The notes under the pieces were generated by a model. It did no database searches. It was not told where the DNA came from and saw only the letters and a program-made list of their open reading frames with translations. A stretch of 64,000 nucleotides of DNA from Lolliginicoccus suaedae (lineage in GTDB: Bacteria > Actinomycetota > Actinomycetes > Mycobacteriales > Mycobacteriaceae), in the NCBI RefSeq assembly GCF_008312885.1, contig NZ_VSSO01000004.1:1-64000 (forward strand), read 5' to 3'. Made by a program: the position numbers and the translations under genes. Of this stretch, positions 53,423 to 63,576 are shown one piece after another (the first letter of the stretch is position 1; each line of letters starts with the position of its first letter).

Positions 53423-53821
53423 GTGGTGGCAGTGCGAGTACGGCAGGCAGCGGAGCTCCTCGGCGTCAGCGACGACACGGTGCGTCGCTGGATCGATAGC
53501 GGAACCCTGGCGAGCCACAAGGACCCATCCGGGCGCAAGGTGATCGACGGGCGGGACCTCGCCGAGTTCGCGCGCTCGCAGGCCGCCGCGCCGACCGATC
53601 CGATCGGCATCGGAAGCTCCGCCCGCAACCGCCTCACCGGCCTCGTCACCCGCGTCACCTCCGACACCGTCATGTCGCAGGTGGAGATGCAGTGCGGGCC
53701 GTTCACCATCGTCTCGCTGATGAGCACCGAGTCCGTCCACGAGCTCGGCCTTCAACCGGGCAGCGTCGCCGTGGCCGTCGTCAAGGCGACAACCGTGATC
53801 GTGGAGACACCGCGACCGTGA
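53423..53821 (+). CDS. HTH-TOBE molybdate-responsive regulator
   Basis: The 132-residue protein joins an N-terminal excisionase/MerR-like helix-turn-helix ([24 protein letters not shown]) to a C-terminal TOBE/molybdopterin-binding domain ([23 protein letters not shown]) that binds molybdate. It probably senses molybdate and represses the mod genes, doing the job of ModE with a different DNA-binding domain. A TAGCAT at 53410-53415 would start transcription almost at GTG 53423, so the message may be leaderless. modB begins on its last base. Confidence 0.88.
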   Translation: MVAVRVRQAAELLGVSDDTVRRWIDSGTLASHKDPSGRKVIDGRDLAEFARSQAAAPTDPIGIGSSARNRLTGLVTRVTSDTVMSQVEMQCGPFTIVSLMSTESVHELGLQPGSVAVAVVKATTVIVETPRP

Positions 53822-54579
53822 TGCCGCGCTGGATCATCATTCCCGCCACGGCAGGCGCGCTGTTCCTCCTCGTCCCCCTCATCGGGCTCACCAGCGTCGT
53901 CGATTGGTCCCGGTTCATCAGCCTCATCACGTCCGAATCGTCGCTCGCCGCGCTGGGGCTGAGCCTGCGCACCGCCACCGCGAGCACCTTGTTGTGCCTC
54001 ATCGTTGGCACGCCCATGGCGCTGATGCTGGCACGCGGCTCGTTCCCCGGGCTACGCCTGGTCCGCGCATTGATCCTGCTGCCGCTAGTACTGCCTCCGG
54101 TCGTGGGAGGCATCGCGCTGCTCTATGCCTTCGGCCGCCAGGGACTGCTCGGCGAGCACCTCGAGGCATTGGGCATCCGCATCGCCTTCAGCACCACCGC
54201 CGTCGTGCTCGCCCAGGCCTTCGTCGCCATGCCGTTCCTGGTGCTCAGCCTCGAGGGCGCACTGCGGACCGCGGGCACCCGCTATGAGGCCGTCGCCGCC
54301 ACCCTCGGGGCCCGGCCCACCACTGTGCTGCGGCGCGTCACCATCCCAATCGTCCTGCCCGGCCTGCTCTCCGGCACAGTGCTGGCATTCGCGCGGGCGC
54401 TCGGCGAGTTCGGCGCCACGCTCACCTTCGCCGGCAGCCTGCAGGGCGTCACCCGCACCTTGCCGCTGGAGATCTACTTGCAGCGCGAGACCGATCCCGA
54501 TGCGGCGGTGGCGCTGTCTCTGGTCCTGGTGGCGGTGGCGGTCGTGATCGTCGCCTCGGTGTACCGGCGGGCCGCATGA
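53821..54579 (+). CDS. modB: molybdate ABC transporter permease
   Basis: The 252-residue protein has six predicted membrane helices and the binding-protein-dependent permease motif [30 protein letters not shown] (EAA loop), which contacts ModC. ATG 53821 overlaps the regulator's stop by one base (TGATG); GTG 53818 is possible. It overlaps modC by four bases. The ModB identity follows from the adjoining ModA, TOBE regulator and ModC. Confidence 0.93.
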   Translation: MPRWIIIPATAGALFLLVPLIGLTSVVDWSRFISLITSESSLAALGLSLRTATASTLLCLIVGTPMALMLARGSFPGLRLVRALILLPLVLPPVVGGIALLYAFGRQGLLGEHLEALGIRIAFSTTAVVLAQAFVAMPFLVLSLEGALRTAGTRYEAVAATLGARPTTVLRRVTIPIVLPGLLSGTVLAFARALGEFGATLTFAGSLQGVTRTLPLEIYLQRETDPDAAVALSLVLVAVAVVIVASVYRRAA

Positions 54580-55631
54580 GCAGGCTGAAGGCGCGGGTCG
54601 CCGATCCCGACCGGGGCATCAAGGCTGAGCTAACTGTCGAGGCGGGGACCGTGACGGCGATCCTCGGGCCGAACGGTGCTGGCAAATCGACGCTGCTCAC
54701 CACCATCGCCGGGCTGCACCAACCCTCGGTCGCCCATATCGAGCTGGGCGGGCGGATCCTCGCCGGCATCCCTCCCCACCGGCGTCGCATCGCCTTGCTC
54801 GCGCAGCAGCCCCTGTTGTTCCCGCACATGACGGTGCTCGACAATGTCGCCTTCGCGCCGCGCAGCATGGGCGCGAGCCGGGCCGAGTCACGCGGGGTCG
54901 CCGCCCGATGGCTGGAGGAGGTCGATGCCCTCGACCTGGCCGCGCGCAAGCCCCGGCAGCTCTCGGGTGGCCAGGCACAACGGATCGCGGTGGCCCGCGC
55001 GCTCGCCGCCGAGCCCGAGCTGCTGCTGCTCGACGAGCCCATGTCCGCGCTCGATGTTGCGGCGGCACCCGCGCTGCGGGCACTGCTGCGCAGGGTCCTT
55101 CGCGAAGCGGGACGCACGGCCATCCTCGTCACCCACGATCCGCTGGACGCGCTCGGCCTTGCAGACCGCGCGATCATCATCGACAACGGTCGCATCGTCG
55201 AGGACGGCTCCGTCCACACCGTGCTCTCGCACCCGCGCAGCACCTTCGGGGCACGCATCGCGGGCGTCAACATCTGTCAGGGAAAGGTAGCTGGACAAGA
55301 CTGCCTTGAGACACCGTCCGGCCAGCACGTTCATGGGATAGCCGCAGAGCCCCTGCCTGCTGGCGGCAACGCGGTCGCGGTATTCTCGCCCGCCGCGGTC
55401 GCGGTCTACGCGCAAGCGCCCCACGGCAGCCCCCGCAACCAGTTCACCGTCACGGTCGCAGGCCAGGAGCATCGCGGGAGCCTCATCCGCATCACCGGCC
55501 ACGACACCGACGACCAGCCCGGACTGATGGCTGACATCACGCCCGCCGCCGCGATAGAACTCGATCTCGCGCCCGGAACGGAAGTGCAGCTCGTGGTCAA
55601 AGCGACCGAGACGCGAATCTATCCGGCTTGA
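54576..55631 (+). CDS. modC: molybdate ABC transporter ATP-binding protein with TOBE domain
   Basis: The 351-residue protein has Walker [10 protein letters not shown], signature [14 protein letters not shown], Walker B LLLLDEP, and an H-loop LVTHD, plus a C-terminal TOBE domain (about residues 285-350, ending in [13 protein letters not shown]) that likely senses molybdate. It powers ModB. It ends the mod run, followed on the other strand by two tRNA genes. Confidence 0.94.
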   Translation: MSRLKARVADPDRGIKAELTVEAGTVTAILGPNGAGKSTLLTTIAGLHQPSVAHIELGGRILAGIPPHRRRIALLAQQPLLFPHMTVLDNVAFAPRSMGASRAESRGVAARWLEEVDALDLAARKPRQLSGGQAQRIAVARALAAEPELLLLDEPMSALDVAAAPALRALLRRVLREAGRTAILVTHDPLDALGLADRAIIIDNGRIVEDGSVHTVLSHPRSTFGARIAGVNICQGKVAGQDCLETPSGQHVHGIAAEPLPAGGNAVAVFSPAAVAVYAQAPHGSPRNQFTVTVAGQEHRGSLIRITGHDTDDQPGLMADITPAAAIELDLAPGTEVQLVVKATETRIYPA

Positions 55632-55646
55632 GAGCGGAGTGAAAGT

Positions 55647-55720
55647 GGGGCGGGCGGGGCTCGAACCCGCGACCAGCGGATTATGAGTCCGCGGCTCTAA
55701 CCGACTGAGCTACCGCCCCT
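55647..55720 (-). tRNA. tRNA-Met (anticodon CAT)
   Basis: The minus strand folds with acceptor GGGGCGG/CCGCCCC, anticodon loop ACTCATAAT (anticodon CAT), and T-arm GCGGGTTCGAGCCCCGC. CCA is not encoded. I call it elongator methionine; an initiator would show a 5' mismatch in the acceptor stem, and a lysidine-modified isoleucine tRNA cannot be ruled out by anticodon alone. Confidence 0.9.
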
Positions 55721-55748
55721 CGAAGGCAGATTTACCTTACACAACGAA

Positions 55749-55777
55749 TCAGGCCCCTCAGTGCATGAGGGGCCTGA
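55749..55777 (-). terminator. intrinsic terminator-like hairpin after tRNA-Asn
   Basis: TCAGGCCCCTCA and its exact complement flank GTGCA, giving a perfect 12-base stem with a 5-base loop. It lies seven bases beyond the 3' end of tRNA-Asn on its reading strand, and only a weak T-rich tract follows, as is usual for actinobacteria. Confidence 0.8.
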
Positions 55778-55784
55778 TGGCGTG

Positions 55785-55857
<73 letters not shown>

Positions 55858-56003
55858 CCGTTCATTGCCTGCTTGCAGGCCTTGACGACAATAGCGCATC
55901 GAGGGGCGGTTGCGCCAACCGGTATGTGATCGAGCCGATGAGCTGCGAAGTTGTGTCCCGGCCGGACTATGGCCGCTCGCTAGGGCAAGATGGGGGCGGT
56001 CGG

Positions 56004-56327
56004 ATGAACGAGCAACGGGAGCCTCGGGAGGCTTGGCGGATGATTGGTGTTGTTGTAGGCGTGGCTGCCGGCTATGTGCTGGGCACTCGAGCGGGGCGCG
56101 AGCGGTACGAGCAGCTCAACCGGGTCGCGCGCACCATCGCGACGAGCCCGGCGACGAAGAAGGCCGTCGCCGTGGGACGCCAGAAGCTCTCCGAGGCGCT
56201 CTCGACGACGCCACAGCTCGAGCGGGTCGCGGAGATCGACGAGACCACTTCGGTGTATGCCCCGCAGGGATCCACCGGGAATGGGATGACGGATCGGGAT
56301 GGCGCCGCGCGGAGCCCGCGCGGCTAG
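56004..56327 (+). CDS. small membrane-anchored protein (YtxH-like)
   Basis: The 107-residue protein (MNEQREPREAWRMIGVVVGVAAGYVLGTRAG) has one glycine-rich membrane helix at about 13-31 followed by RAGRERYEQL and an amphipathic helix, then a loose tail. The pattern resembles YtxH/DUF883-like small membrane proteins, without known function. The start ATG 56004 has GGTCGG only, so the N-terminus is tentative; the frame is open from 55926. It sits between tRNA-Asn and dnaG. Confidence 0.68.
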   Translation: MNEQREPREAWRMIGVVVGVAAGYVLGTRAGRERYEQLNRVARTIATSPATKKAVAVGRQKLSEALSTTPQLERVAEIDETTSVYAPQGSTGNGMTDRDGAARSPRG

Positions 56328-56456
56328 GTTCGTGGGGGTGTTGGCCGGGGTGCGCTTCCGACGAGCTAGCGGACACGTTCCCGCCACCTTTGCGGCATCG
56401 CTGCCACCCTACCGACGCTCCGGCCACCGATATATGGGTGGCTGATTCCCGCAAAC

Positions 56457-56509
56457 GTGGCAGCTGGCCTAGTTGGGTGGCAGCTGGCCTAGTTGGGTGG
56501 CAGCTGGCC
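56457..56509. repeat. 20-base tandem repeat, about 2.6 copies
   Basis: GTGGCAGCTGGCCTAGTTGG repeats exactly at 56457-56476 and 56477-56496, followed by 13 bases of a third copy. It lies 43 bases from the dnaG stop. It is likely a slippage tract, useful as a strain marker. Confidence 0.85.
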
Positions 56510-56551
56510 GCGAGCGAGCCCGAGGGCCAGCCAGCCCGCTACCGCGCGGCC

Positions 56552-58468
56552 CTAGTAGCCGCTGATGGCGGGGTCGGCGTCGCCGACGGCCTTGGTCAGC
56601 AGGCTGCGGCGGTATTCCTCGAGCGCCACGAGGTCGCCGAACAGGCCGTGGTAGGCGTCGGGGTCCTCGGTGGGTGACATGCGTTGCAGCCGGGACTTGA
56701 GCTCGGCGATCTGGCCGCCGACCCATACTTCCTGGAGCCGGGCGAGGACGCCGCCGATGTAGCGGGGCACGGCATCCTCGTCAACGGGCATGTTCTCGAT
56801 GGCGAGCTCGGAGACGAGGCGGATGTAGGGCGCATCGAGGCTGGCGGTCACCGCGGTGATCCAGTCGGCGCCGCTGATCCCGGCGGTGGTGCCTCCCGCG
56901 TTGAGAATCGCTTCGTGGACGGTGTGGTAGGCGGGGTGGGTGAAGGTCTCGTCGGGCAGCGCGGCGAAGATCGTCCCGGCGATGGCGGGGTATTGCAGCG
57001 CGGCCTTGAGCGCTTCCCGCTCGGGCCAGAGCGCGGGGTCGCGCGGGGCTGGCATGCGCGGGGCGGCGGGAGCGCTGGTGGCCTCCTCCGGATGCGATGC
57101 CGCAGGACTCTTGGCGGGGGTGGTCGCTGTGGCGGAGCGGGCGTGCTGGGCTTCCTCGCGGACGCGCTTGCGGACTTGCGCCACCTTGTCCCAGCCGACC
57201 CATTCGGCGAGCTGGCGGGCGTAGTCGTCGCGCAGGGCACTGTCCTTGATGCGGGCGACGATGGGCACGGTGCGGCGCAGGGCCTCGACCCGTCCCTCGG
57301 GGGTGTCGAGGTCGTGCTCGGCGAGGATCGATTGCACAGCGAACGCGAACATCGGGGTGCGCCGGGCGATGAGGTCGCGGACGGCGGCATCGCCGCGTTC
57401 CTTGCGGAGGTCGCAGGGGTCCATGCCGTCGGGGGCGATGGCGACGAAGGTGCGGCCGGTGATCTTCTGGTCGCCGTCGAATGCCTTGAGGGCGGCGTTG
57501 CGGCCGGCCTCGTCGCCGTCGAAGGTGAAGATCATCTCGCCGCGGAAGTAATCGTCGTCCATCAGCAGGCGCCGCAGCACCGAGGTGTGCTCGTCGCCGA
57601 ACGCGGTGCCGCACGCCGCGACGGCGGTAGTGATGCCCGCGAGGTGCAGCGCCATGACATCGGTGTAGCCCTCGACGATCACGGCCTGGTGCTGGCGGGC
57701 GATGTCGCGCTTGGCGAGGTCGAGCCCGAACAGCACGTTGGACTTCTTGTACAGCATCGTCTCGGGAGTGTTCAGGTACTTGGCCTGGGGGTCGTCGTCG
57801 AAGATCTTGCGCGCCCCGAACCCGATGACGTCGCCGGAGAGGTTGCGGATGGGCCACACGAGGCGCCGGTGGAAGCGGTCCATGGGGCCGCGCTTGCCCT
57901 CTCGGGAGAGCCCGGCCGCCTCGAGCTCCTTGAACTCGAAGCCGTTGCGCAGCAGGTGCTTGGTGAGGGTGTCCCAGCCCGAGGGCGCGTAGCCGCAGCC
58001 GAAGCGGGCCGCGGCGGCCTGGTCGAAGTCGCGCTCGGCGAGGTAGCGGCGGGCGGTCTCGGCCTCCGGGGACGCGAGCTGCTGCGCGTAGAACTCCTGT
58101 GCGGCCGCGTTGGCGGCGACGAGGCGGGCGCGGGTGCCGCGGTCTCGCTGGACCGAGGTTCCGCCGCCCTCGTAGTTGATGTGGTAGCCGACCCGGTCGG
58201 CGAGCTGCTCGACGGCCTCGGCGAAGCTGACGTGCTCGATCTTCTGCAGGAACGAGTAGACGTCGCCGCCCTCGCCGCAGCCGAAGCAGTGGAAGTGCCC
58301 GTGGCTGGGGCGCACGTGGAACGACGGGGTCTTCTCGTCGTGGAACGGGCACAGTCCCTTCATCGACGATCCGACACGACGGAGAGACACGTACTCGCCG
58401 ATCAGCTCGTCGATCGCGATGCGCTCGCGGATCGCCGCGATGTCTCTGTCAGGGATACGGCCAGCCAC
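56552..58468 (-). CDS. dnaG: DNA primase
   Basis: DnaG makes the RNA primers for replication. The 638-residue protein begins with the CHC2 zinc domain (Cys40, His43, Cys61, Cys64), continues with the primase core with TOPRIM signatures VIVEGYTDVMAL and IFTFDGDEAGRNAALKAFDGDQ, and ends with the DnaB-binding helical domain. The start at GTG 58468 reads VAGRIPDRDIAAIRERI. It is downstream of dgt on the same strand (45-base gap), the order of Rv2344c-Rv2343c. Confidence 0.96.
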   Translation of the reverse strand: MAGRIPDRDIAAIRERIAIDELIGEYVSLRRVGSSMKGLCPFHDEKTPSFHVRPSHGHFHCFGCGEGGDVYSFLQKIEHVSFAEAVEQLADRVGYHINYEGGGTSVQRDRGTRARLVAANAAAQEFYAQQLASPEAETARRYLAERDFDQAAAARFGCGYAPSGWDTLTKHLLRNGFEFKELEAAGLSREGKRGPMDRFHRRLVWPIRNLSGDVIGFGARKIFDDDPQAKYLNTPETMLYKKSNVLFGLDLAKRDIARQHQAVIVEGYTDVMALHLAGITTAVAACGTAFGDEHTSVLRRLLMDDDYFRGEMIFTFDGDEAGRNAALKAFDGDQKITGRTFVAIAPDGMDPCDLRKERGDAAVRDLIARRTPMFAFAVQSILAEHDLDTPEGRVEALRRTVPIVARIKDSALRDDYARQLAEWVGWDKVAQVRKRVREEAQHARSATATTPAKSPAASHPEEATSAPAAPRMPAPRDPALWPEREALKAALQYPAIAGTIFAALPDETFTHPAYHTVHEAILNAGGTTAGISGADWITAVTASLDAPYIRLVSELAIENMPVDEDAVPRYIGGVLARLQEVWVGGQIAELKSRLQRMSPTEDPDAYHGLFGDLVALEEYRRSLLTKAVGDADPAISGY

Positions 58469-58513
58469 GCGACGAGTGTACGGCCCGGCGCGCGGATTGC
58501 CGACCGTCCGCTG

Positions 58514-59800
58514 CTAGCCCCAGGCCGCTTGCGCTCCGCGGCTCGACTTGTCCACCCGCTCGAGCCTGGACTCGGTGTAGGAGGCGATCTGGTCGACGAT
58601 GACGCGCATCCGGGCCGCGTCGTCCGTCGCGCTCTCCCAGGAGGGGACGAACAGCGCATCGAGCTCCACCGGAGCCGTGTGCAGGAGGTACTGGGCGACG
58701 CGGTGGATGCGGTCGCGCTCGCGCTCCTGCCCCGCCCGGTGCTGCGGATTGGTCATCACGTAGCGCAGGGCCATCGTCTTGAGCAGGATCACCTCGGCCT
58801 CGATCACGGGCGGGATCCGCAGGCCACTGGCGTAGCGGCCCATCGGCGCGTCCCCCGCCTCGTCCCGGGTGGCGAGGATCGCGGCGGAGGCGAAGCGGCC
58901 CACCAGCTCGCTGGTCATGGTCTTCATCGCGACCGAGCAGGCAAGCGTGCCGTCGTACTTGCCGACCGCCTCGACCACGGGCAGCGCCGCGAGCCGATTG
59001 GCGGCCTCCACGAGCACGGCGGGGTCGGCGAACCGGAACTCACGGCATCCCACCGCGGCGAGATCGCGCTGCTCGGCGGGGTCGCTGAGAGCCCGCAGGT
59101 CCAGCCTGCCCTCGATCACGCCGTCCTCGACGTCATGCACCGAGTAGGCGACATCGTCGGACCAGTCCATGATCTGCGCCTCGAGGGCACGCTCGGTGCC
59201 GGGAGCGCCCTCGCGCAGCCACGCCAGGGTAGCGGCGTCGTCATCGTAGGCACCGAACTTGCGGGACCCGCCCGGTGCTGCCGAGGCCGTCCAGGGGTAC
59301 TTCGTCGCGGCGTCGAGCGAGGCGCGGGTCAGGTTGAGGCCGACGCTGCGTCCCTGATCGTCGAGCACCTTCGGCTCGAGGCGGGCCAGGATGCGCAGGC
59401 TCTGGGCGTTGCCCTCGAAGCCGCCGTATCCCTCAGCGACCTCCTCGAGGGCGCGCTCGCCGTTGTGCCCGTAGGGCGGATGCCCGAGATCGTGCGCGAG
59501 CCCGGCGAGATCGCACAGGTCCGGGTCGGCGCCGAGGCCCTCGGCGATGCTGCGGCCGATCTGCGCGACCTCCATCGAATGGGTCAAGCGGGTGCGGGGC
59601 GTATCGCCCTCCCCCGGACCGACGACCTGGGTCTTGTCGGCGAGGCGGCGCAGCGCGGCGGAATGCAGCACGCGCGCCCGGTCGCGGCTGAACGGCCCCC
59701 GGTGGGTCGAGGATGCTCCGGGCAGGGCCGAGCCCTTCGGGGCCTCGGTGACCCGGCGCTCGAGATCATGCTCGGTATAGTCGTAGCGGCGTTGCGTCAT
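58514..59800 (-). CDS. dgt: deoxyguanosinetriphosphate triphosphohydrolase-like protein
   Basis: The HD-domain protein of 428 residues starts at ATG 59800, preceded by GAGGAC. Metal ligands lie in [15 protein letters not shown], the [13 protein letters not shown] motif and the later [15 protein letters not shown]. These enzymes convert dNTPs to deoxynucleosides plus triphosphate and help balance dNTP pools. It lies between the ydcF-like gene (35-base gap) and dnaG, so replication-related genes are grouped. Confidence 0.94.
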   Translation of the reverse strand: MTQRRYDYTEHDLERRVTEAPKGSALPGASSTHRGPFSRDRARVLHSAALRRLADKTQVVGPGEGDTPRTRLTHSMEVAQIGRSIAEGLGADPDLCDLAGLAHDLGHPPYGHNGERALEEVAEGYGGFEGNAQSLRILARLEPKVLDDQGRSVGLNLTRASLDAATKYPWTASAAPGGSRKFGAYDDDAATLAWLREGAPGTERALEAQIMDWSDDVAYSVHDVEDGVIEGRLDLRALSDPAEQRDLAAVGCREFRFADPAVLVEAANRLAALPVVEAVGKYDGTLACSVAMKTMTSELVGRFASAAILATRDEAGDAPMGRYASGLRIPPVIEAEVILLKTMALRYVMTNPQHRAGQERERDRIHRVAQYLLHTAPVELDALFVPSWESATDDAARMRVIVDQIASYTESRLERVDKSSRGAQAAWG

Positions 59801-59835
59801 GATGCACCGTCCTCGGTCTCGGGGAGCTCGCGCTC

Positions 59836-60459
59836 CTACAGGCTGGGCGCGTACGGCAGGTCCTGCGAAGAGTGCGTCACCTGGTAGTAGAGCAGGGCCG
59901 CGGTCTCTCGCGCTATTCCCTTGACCTGGGACTCGCGGGTCCACACTGCGGGACCGGACCGCACCGGGGCGGTGGTCGCGTCGAGCCCGGCGTCGTTGGC
60001 CATGATGCGGGTCCGCAGGCTGTGCCAGGGGTCGGTGGTGATGATGATGGAGCCGAGGCCACGCTCGGTGAGCTCGCGGGCCACGGCATCGACGCTCTCG
60101 AGGGTGTCGCTGCCCTCCTCCACTGCCAGGACATGGGCAGCGGGCACGTCCTGCTCGATCAGGTAGTTGCGACCGGCCGCGGCCTCGGTGAAGGCATCGC
60201 CCTCGAGCTTCCCGCCAACGGTGACGATCAGCGGCGCGGCGCCGTCGCGGTACAGCGATGCTGCCTGGTCGAGGCGGGCCTGGAACACATCGGTGGGAAC
60301 GCCGTTGTACTGGGCGGCGCCGAGCACGACGATCGCGTCGGCAGGCCCGGTATCGGACATCCGTGCGACCTGCCACACGCGTCCTGCGGTGCCGAGCACG
60401 ACGACCAGCGCGATCAGGATTGCCCCGATCACGATCCGACCGATCCACCGTAGGATCAC
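59836..60459 (-). CDS. YdcF/SanA-like DUF218 membrane protein
   Basis: The 207-residue protein has an N-terminal membrane helix (about residues 8-28) and a DUF218 domain with [38 protein letters not shown] and [10 protein letters not shown], the last with the histidine typical of the family. DUF218 proteins act in envelope or polysaccharide maintenance. The GTG 60459 start follows AGGAGGG by eight bases. It leads dgt-dnaG and diverges from the TPM gene. Confidence 0.87.
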   Translation of the reverse strand: MILRWIGRIVIGAILIALVVVLGTAGRVWQVARMSDTGPADAIVVLGAAQYNGVPTDVFQARLDQAASLYRDGAAPLIVTVGGKLEGDAFTEAAAGRNYLIEQDVPAAHVLAVEEGSDTLESVDAVARELTERGLGSIIITTDPWHSLRTRIMANDAGLDATTAPVRSGPAVWTRESQVKGIARETAALLYYQVTHSSQDLPYAPSL

Positions 60460-60594
60460 CGTCGCGTCCCTCCTGCCTGGCTCACGATGCCATCGCGACC
60501 GCCGCGGCATCCGTGGACACCAGTGTGCCAGCTTGCCCGGTCCGCGGAGAGTGACGTCGTTCACCGCTGGGGCTGATCGGCTAGATTCAACCCC

Positions 60595-62664
60595 ATGCAT
60601 CGCCAGCGCCCTGCTCCTCGCACAGGTCCTCGCCGCGCAGCATGGACAGTGCTGCTCGCGCTGCTGCTCGTGACCGCTCCCGTGCTCTTCCTGGCGCCAG
60701 GCGTCCCGATGGCCCAGGCCGAGCAGCCCTTCGAGCTTCGCGATCGCATCACCGACAATGCCTCCGTGCTGACCGCGGAGGAGGCGGCCTCGGTTCGGGA
60801 GGCGATGAACGTGCTCTCCGACGCGCGCGGCATCCGGTTGTGGGTGGTCTTCACCGACAGCTTCTCCGGCATCGACGGCAGCACCTGGACGGACACGGTC
60901 ACGGAGCTGAGCAGGCTCGCCGACGAGGACGTAGTGCTGGCTGTGGCGGTCGGGGACCGCGACTACTACCTGGGCCTGGCATCAGCACTGACCAGCGTGA
61001 CCAGCGCCGAGGAGCGGTCGATCGCCCGCGACGACATCGAGCCGAACCTCGCCGCGGACCGCTGGGCCGCCGCGGCGCTCGGCGCGGCCGACGGGCTCGA
61101 GCGGGCAGCAGCACCTTCTGCGGGCGGCGGGGCGATGGGTCTCATCGTCGTGGTCGGCGTGATCGCTGGCATCGCGGTTCTCGCCGTGCTGCTGGTGCGA
61201 CGTCGCAGGAGCGGTGCCGACCACCAGGCTGCCCGGCTAGCAGGGCTCGACCTGACCAATCGCGCGGTCGTGGCGCAGCAGCCGGTACCGGTCCTCGAGA
61301 AGCTCTCGCGCACCATGCTCGTCGATACCGACAACGCCATCAGCTCCAGCGCCGAGGAGCTCGCGCGCGCCGCCGACGAGTTCGGCGACCGTGGCTCGAT
61401 GGGATTCCGCGCCGCCGTGGACGCGGCGCGCAACGATCTCGCCCGGGCGTTCCAGCTGCGCCAGCAGCTCGACACCGGCACGGGCATCCCGATGCTGCAG
61501 CGCCACGCCATGCTCGTGGACCTCGTGACGCTCTGCGCGCGCGCCGACGCCGCCCTCGACGAGCAGGTGGAGGCATTCGACAGCAAGCGCGACCTGCTCG
61601 TCCAGGCCCCTGACATCCTCGACGCCGTGGCTCGCGACATCGTCACCATCAGCGTGCGTCTCCCCGAGGCGGAGAAGACCCTCGCTGCCCTCAAGGAGCA
61701 GTTCGCCCCCGAGGCCCTCGCGACGATCATCACCAACCCTGGCCTGGCCCGCGATCACGTGCAGCTCGCCGAGAGCGCGAGCAGCAGGTCCCACGAGGCG
61801 CTCGGTCGCGGCGACGCGGAAGGCGCTGTCGCCCAGGTGCGTGCCGCCGAGTCCGCGGTCAGCCAGGCCAACGCCCTGATAGCCGGTGTGGAGAACGCCG
61901 AGAACGACATCCGCGCGGCCATCGATAAGCTGCCCGCCGCCATGGCGGATCTCGACCAGGACATCGCTGCGGCCCAGCGCCTCGCCAGCAGCGGTGGCCC
62001 GCGCCTCGCGGAGGCGCGCGCCCGGGCCGAAGCGGCCCTCGCGCACGCGCGCCGCGCCCAGCGCAGCGATCCGCTCAGCAGCATGAAGCACATCGTGCTC
62101 GCCGACGATGCCCTCGACGATGTGCTCGACGAGGCCAGCGAGAACGAGCGGCGCCGCCAGCATGCCGTCCGCACCCTCGAGAACGATCTCGCCGCCGCGA
62201 AGGCCCACGTCACCGCGACGCTGGACTACATCTCGACCCGGCGCGGCGCGGTGGGCGCCCAGCCCCGCACCCGCCTCTCCGAGGCCATGCGGCACCTCGC
62301 CGAGGCCCAGGCGAAGTCTGCCACCGATCCGGTCGCGGCGCTGAACCTCGCGCGGGCCGCGATGCAGCTGGCCCAGCAGGCCCTCGCCGAGGCGCAGAAC
62401 GAGGTGCGCACCTGGGAGGGCCAGCAGCAGCGCGCGTTCGGCTACGCCCCGGGCGGTGGCGCGAGCTTCCGCCAGTCCCGGAACCCCGCGACCGGGGCCG
62501 TCCTCGGCGGGGTGCTTGGTGGCGCGCTCGCCCACGGCATGCAGAACCGCAGCAAGCCCAGCAGGGCAGCCCGCCCCGCGCGCAGGCATGGCCGGGCAGC
62601 ACAGACCCGCTCGTTCGGTGGTCCCCGCACGTCCGGGCGGCGCGGCACAGGTGGCCGCTTCTAG
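60595..62664 (+). CDS. TPM-domain membrane protein with long coiled coil
   Basis: The 689-residue protein has a signal/anchor helix (residues 15-40), a TPM phosphatase-fold domain (about 45-175, with DNASVLTAEEA and LWVVFTDSFSGIDG), a membrane helix (about 180-202), and a long Ala/Arg-rich coiled coil (about 220-600). A glycine- and arginine-rich tail follows, containing a short hydrophobic GAVLGGVLGGALAHGMQ. The layout matches mycobacterial Rv2345. TPM-domain proteins occur in membrane proteostasis and photosystem repair; the role here is open. It begins a plus-strand run with the next membrane protein. Confidence 0.9.
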   Translation: MHRQRPAPRTGPRRAAWTVLLALLLVTAPVLFLAPGVPMAQAEQPFELRDRITDNASVLTAEEAASVREAMNVLSDARGIRLWVVFTDSFSGIDGSTWTDTVTELSRLADEDVVLAVAVGDRDYYLGLASALTSVTSAEERSIARDDIEPNLAADRWAAAALGAADGLERAAAPSAGGGAMGLIVVVGVIAGIAVLAVLLVRRRRSGADHQAARLAGLDLTNRAVVAQQPVPVLEKLSRTMLVDTDNAISSSAEELARAADEFGDRGSMGFRAAVDAARNDLARAFQLRQQLDTGTGIPMLQRHAMLVDLVTLCARADAALDEQVEAFDSKRDLLVQAPDILDAVARDIVTISVRLPEAEKTLAALKEQFAPEALATIITNPGLARDHVQLAESASSRSHEALGRGDAEGAVAQVRAAESAVSQANALIAGVENAENDIRAAIDKLPAAMADLDQDIAAAQRLASSGGPRLAEARARAEAALAHARRAQRSDPLSSMKHIVLADDALDDVLDEASENERRRQHAVRTLENDLAAAKAHVTATLDYISTRRGAVGAQPRTRLSEAMRHLAEAQAKSATDPVAALNLARAAMQLAQQALAEAQNEVRTWEGQQQRAFGYAPGGGASFRQSRNPATGAVLGGVLGGALAHGMQNRSKPSRAARPARRHGRAAQTRSFGGPRTSGRRGTGGRF

Positions 62665-62693
62665 TATCGGTGGCACCAACCCGAAGGAGCCCC

Positions 62694-63530
62694 GTGGATA
62701 GCAGCACACGCGCGCCCTGGCCGCCGGAATGGCCACGCACTGCCCCGCTGGGACGGACGTGGCTCGGCATCGTCCTGCTCGGTGTCCTCGCCGCCGGAGC
62801 GCTTGCCACCGGCATCGCCGGGCTCGCCGACGGCACGCCCGTTGTACTGGTGATCGGCCTGCTATTCGCGATCGCGCTCGGCTTGACCGCCACGTACCTG
62901 GTCGTGCGCAGCATCCGGCCCCGGTTCCGGCGCAGCGATATCCTCGCCACCACCGACCGGGATGGCACCCCGGTCACACGCATCCGCCAGTCCGCGCTGC
63001 TGTTCCACCTGCGCACGGGGATCGTTGCCGCGCTCGCCCTCGCCTTCGCCATCTCCGCGATCGACCACTACCTGAGCACCGGCAACGAGGGCCTGCTCGG
63101 GGTCCTCATCTATGTTCTGCTCGCGGCGTTCTTCGGCTCGTACGTGCTAGCAGCGACCACCGGCGCCCTGGCTCCCGGGCATCTCGATCTCTCCCCCCAG
63201 GGCGTGCACCATCGGGGCTGGAGCTTCGAGGCCACCATGCCCTGGCGCACACTCATCGTGGCGCAGCCCGTCTTCGAGGACCGGCACCGCGGCATCCAGC
63301 TGATCGGCGATCCTGGCAAGAAGTGGGAGCACGCCTACACCGTCCGGCTGTGGCGCATCGACCGCGTCGCGCTGGTGCCGATCATCGACCTCGACACCCG
63401 GCGCTTCCCCATCCCGCCGGACGTGCTGGCCACCTTCCTCGCGCACTACGCGGTAGCCGCGCCCGACCGTGCCGAGCTCGGCACCGATCGCGCCCTCGCC
63501 CGCATCGACCGATGGTGGCCACAGTCGTGA
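62694..63530 (+). CDS. four-helix membrane protein of unknown function
   Basis: The 278-residue protein (GTG 62694, GAAGGAG six bases upstream) has four membrane helices: about 22-42, 48-70, 103-120 and 130-155. A cytosolic C-terminal domain of about 110 residues follows (MPWRTLIVAQPVFEDRHRG; RRFPIPPDVLATFLAHYA). I do not recognise the family; the C-terminal part resembles PH-like membrane-proximal domains only in outline. It lies 29 bases after the TPM gene and 46 bases before the sigma factor. Confidence 0.8.
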   Translation: MDSSTRAPWPPEWPRTAPLGRTWLGIVLLGVLAAGALATGIAGLADGTPVVLVIGLLFAIALGLTATYLVVRSIRPRFRRSDILATTDRDGTPVTRIRQSALLFHLRTGIVAALALAFAISAIDHYLSTGNEGLLGVLIYVLLAAFFGSYVLAATTGALAPGHLDLSPQGVHHRGWSFEATMPWRTLIVAQPVFEDRHRGIQLIGDPGKKWEHAYTVRLWRIDRVALVPIIDLDTRRFPIPPDVLATFLAHYAVAAPDRAELGTDRALARIDRWWPQS

Positions 63531-63576
63531 CCAGCCCGGCCTCACATCCGGGGCGCCCCGCGCGTCTACCTAGGTG

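Noticed and set aside
56457-56509. Tandem repeat considered as a CRISPR array
   Set aside because: Units are contiguous 20-base copies without spacers, and no cas gene is present anywhere in the window.
56684-59887. 1067-codon open frame on the plus strand opposite dnaG and dgt
   Set aside because: It runs antisense through two well-supported genes and mirrors their GC-rich codon positions; its translation has no recognisable domain.
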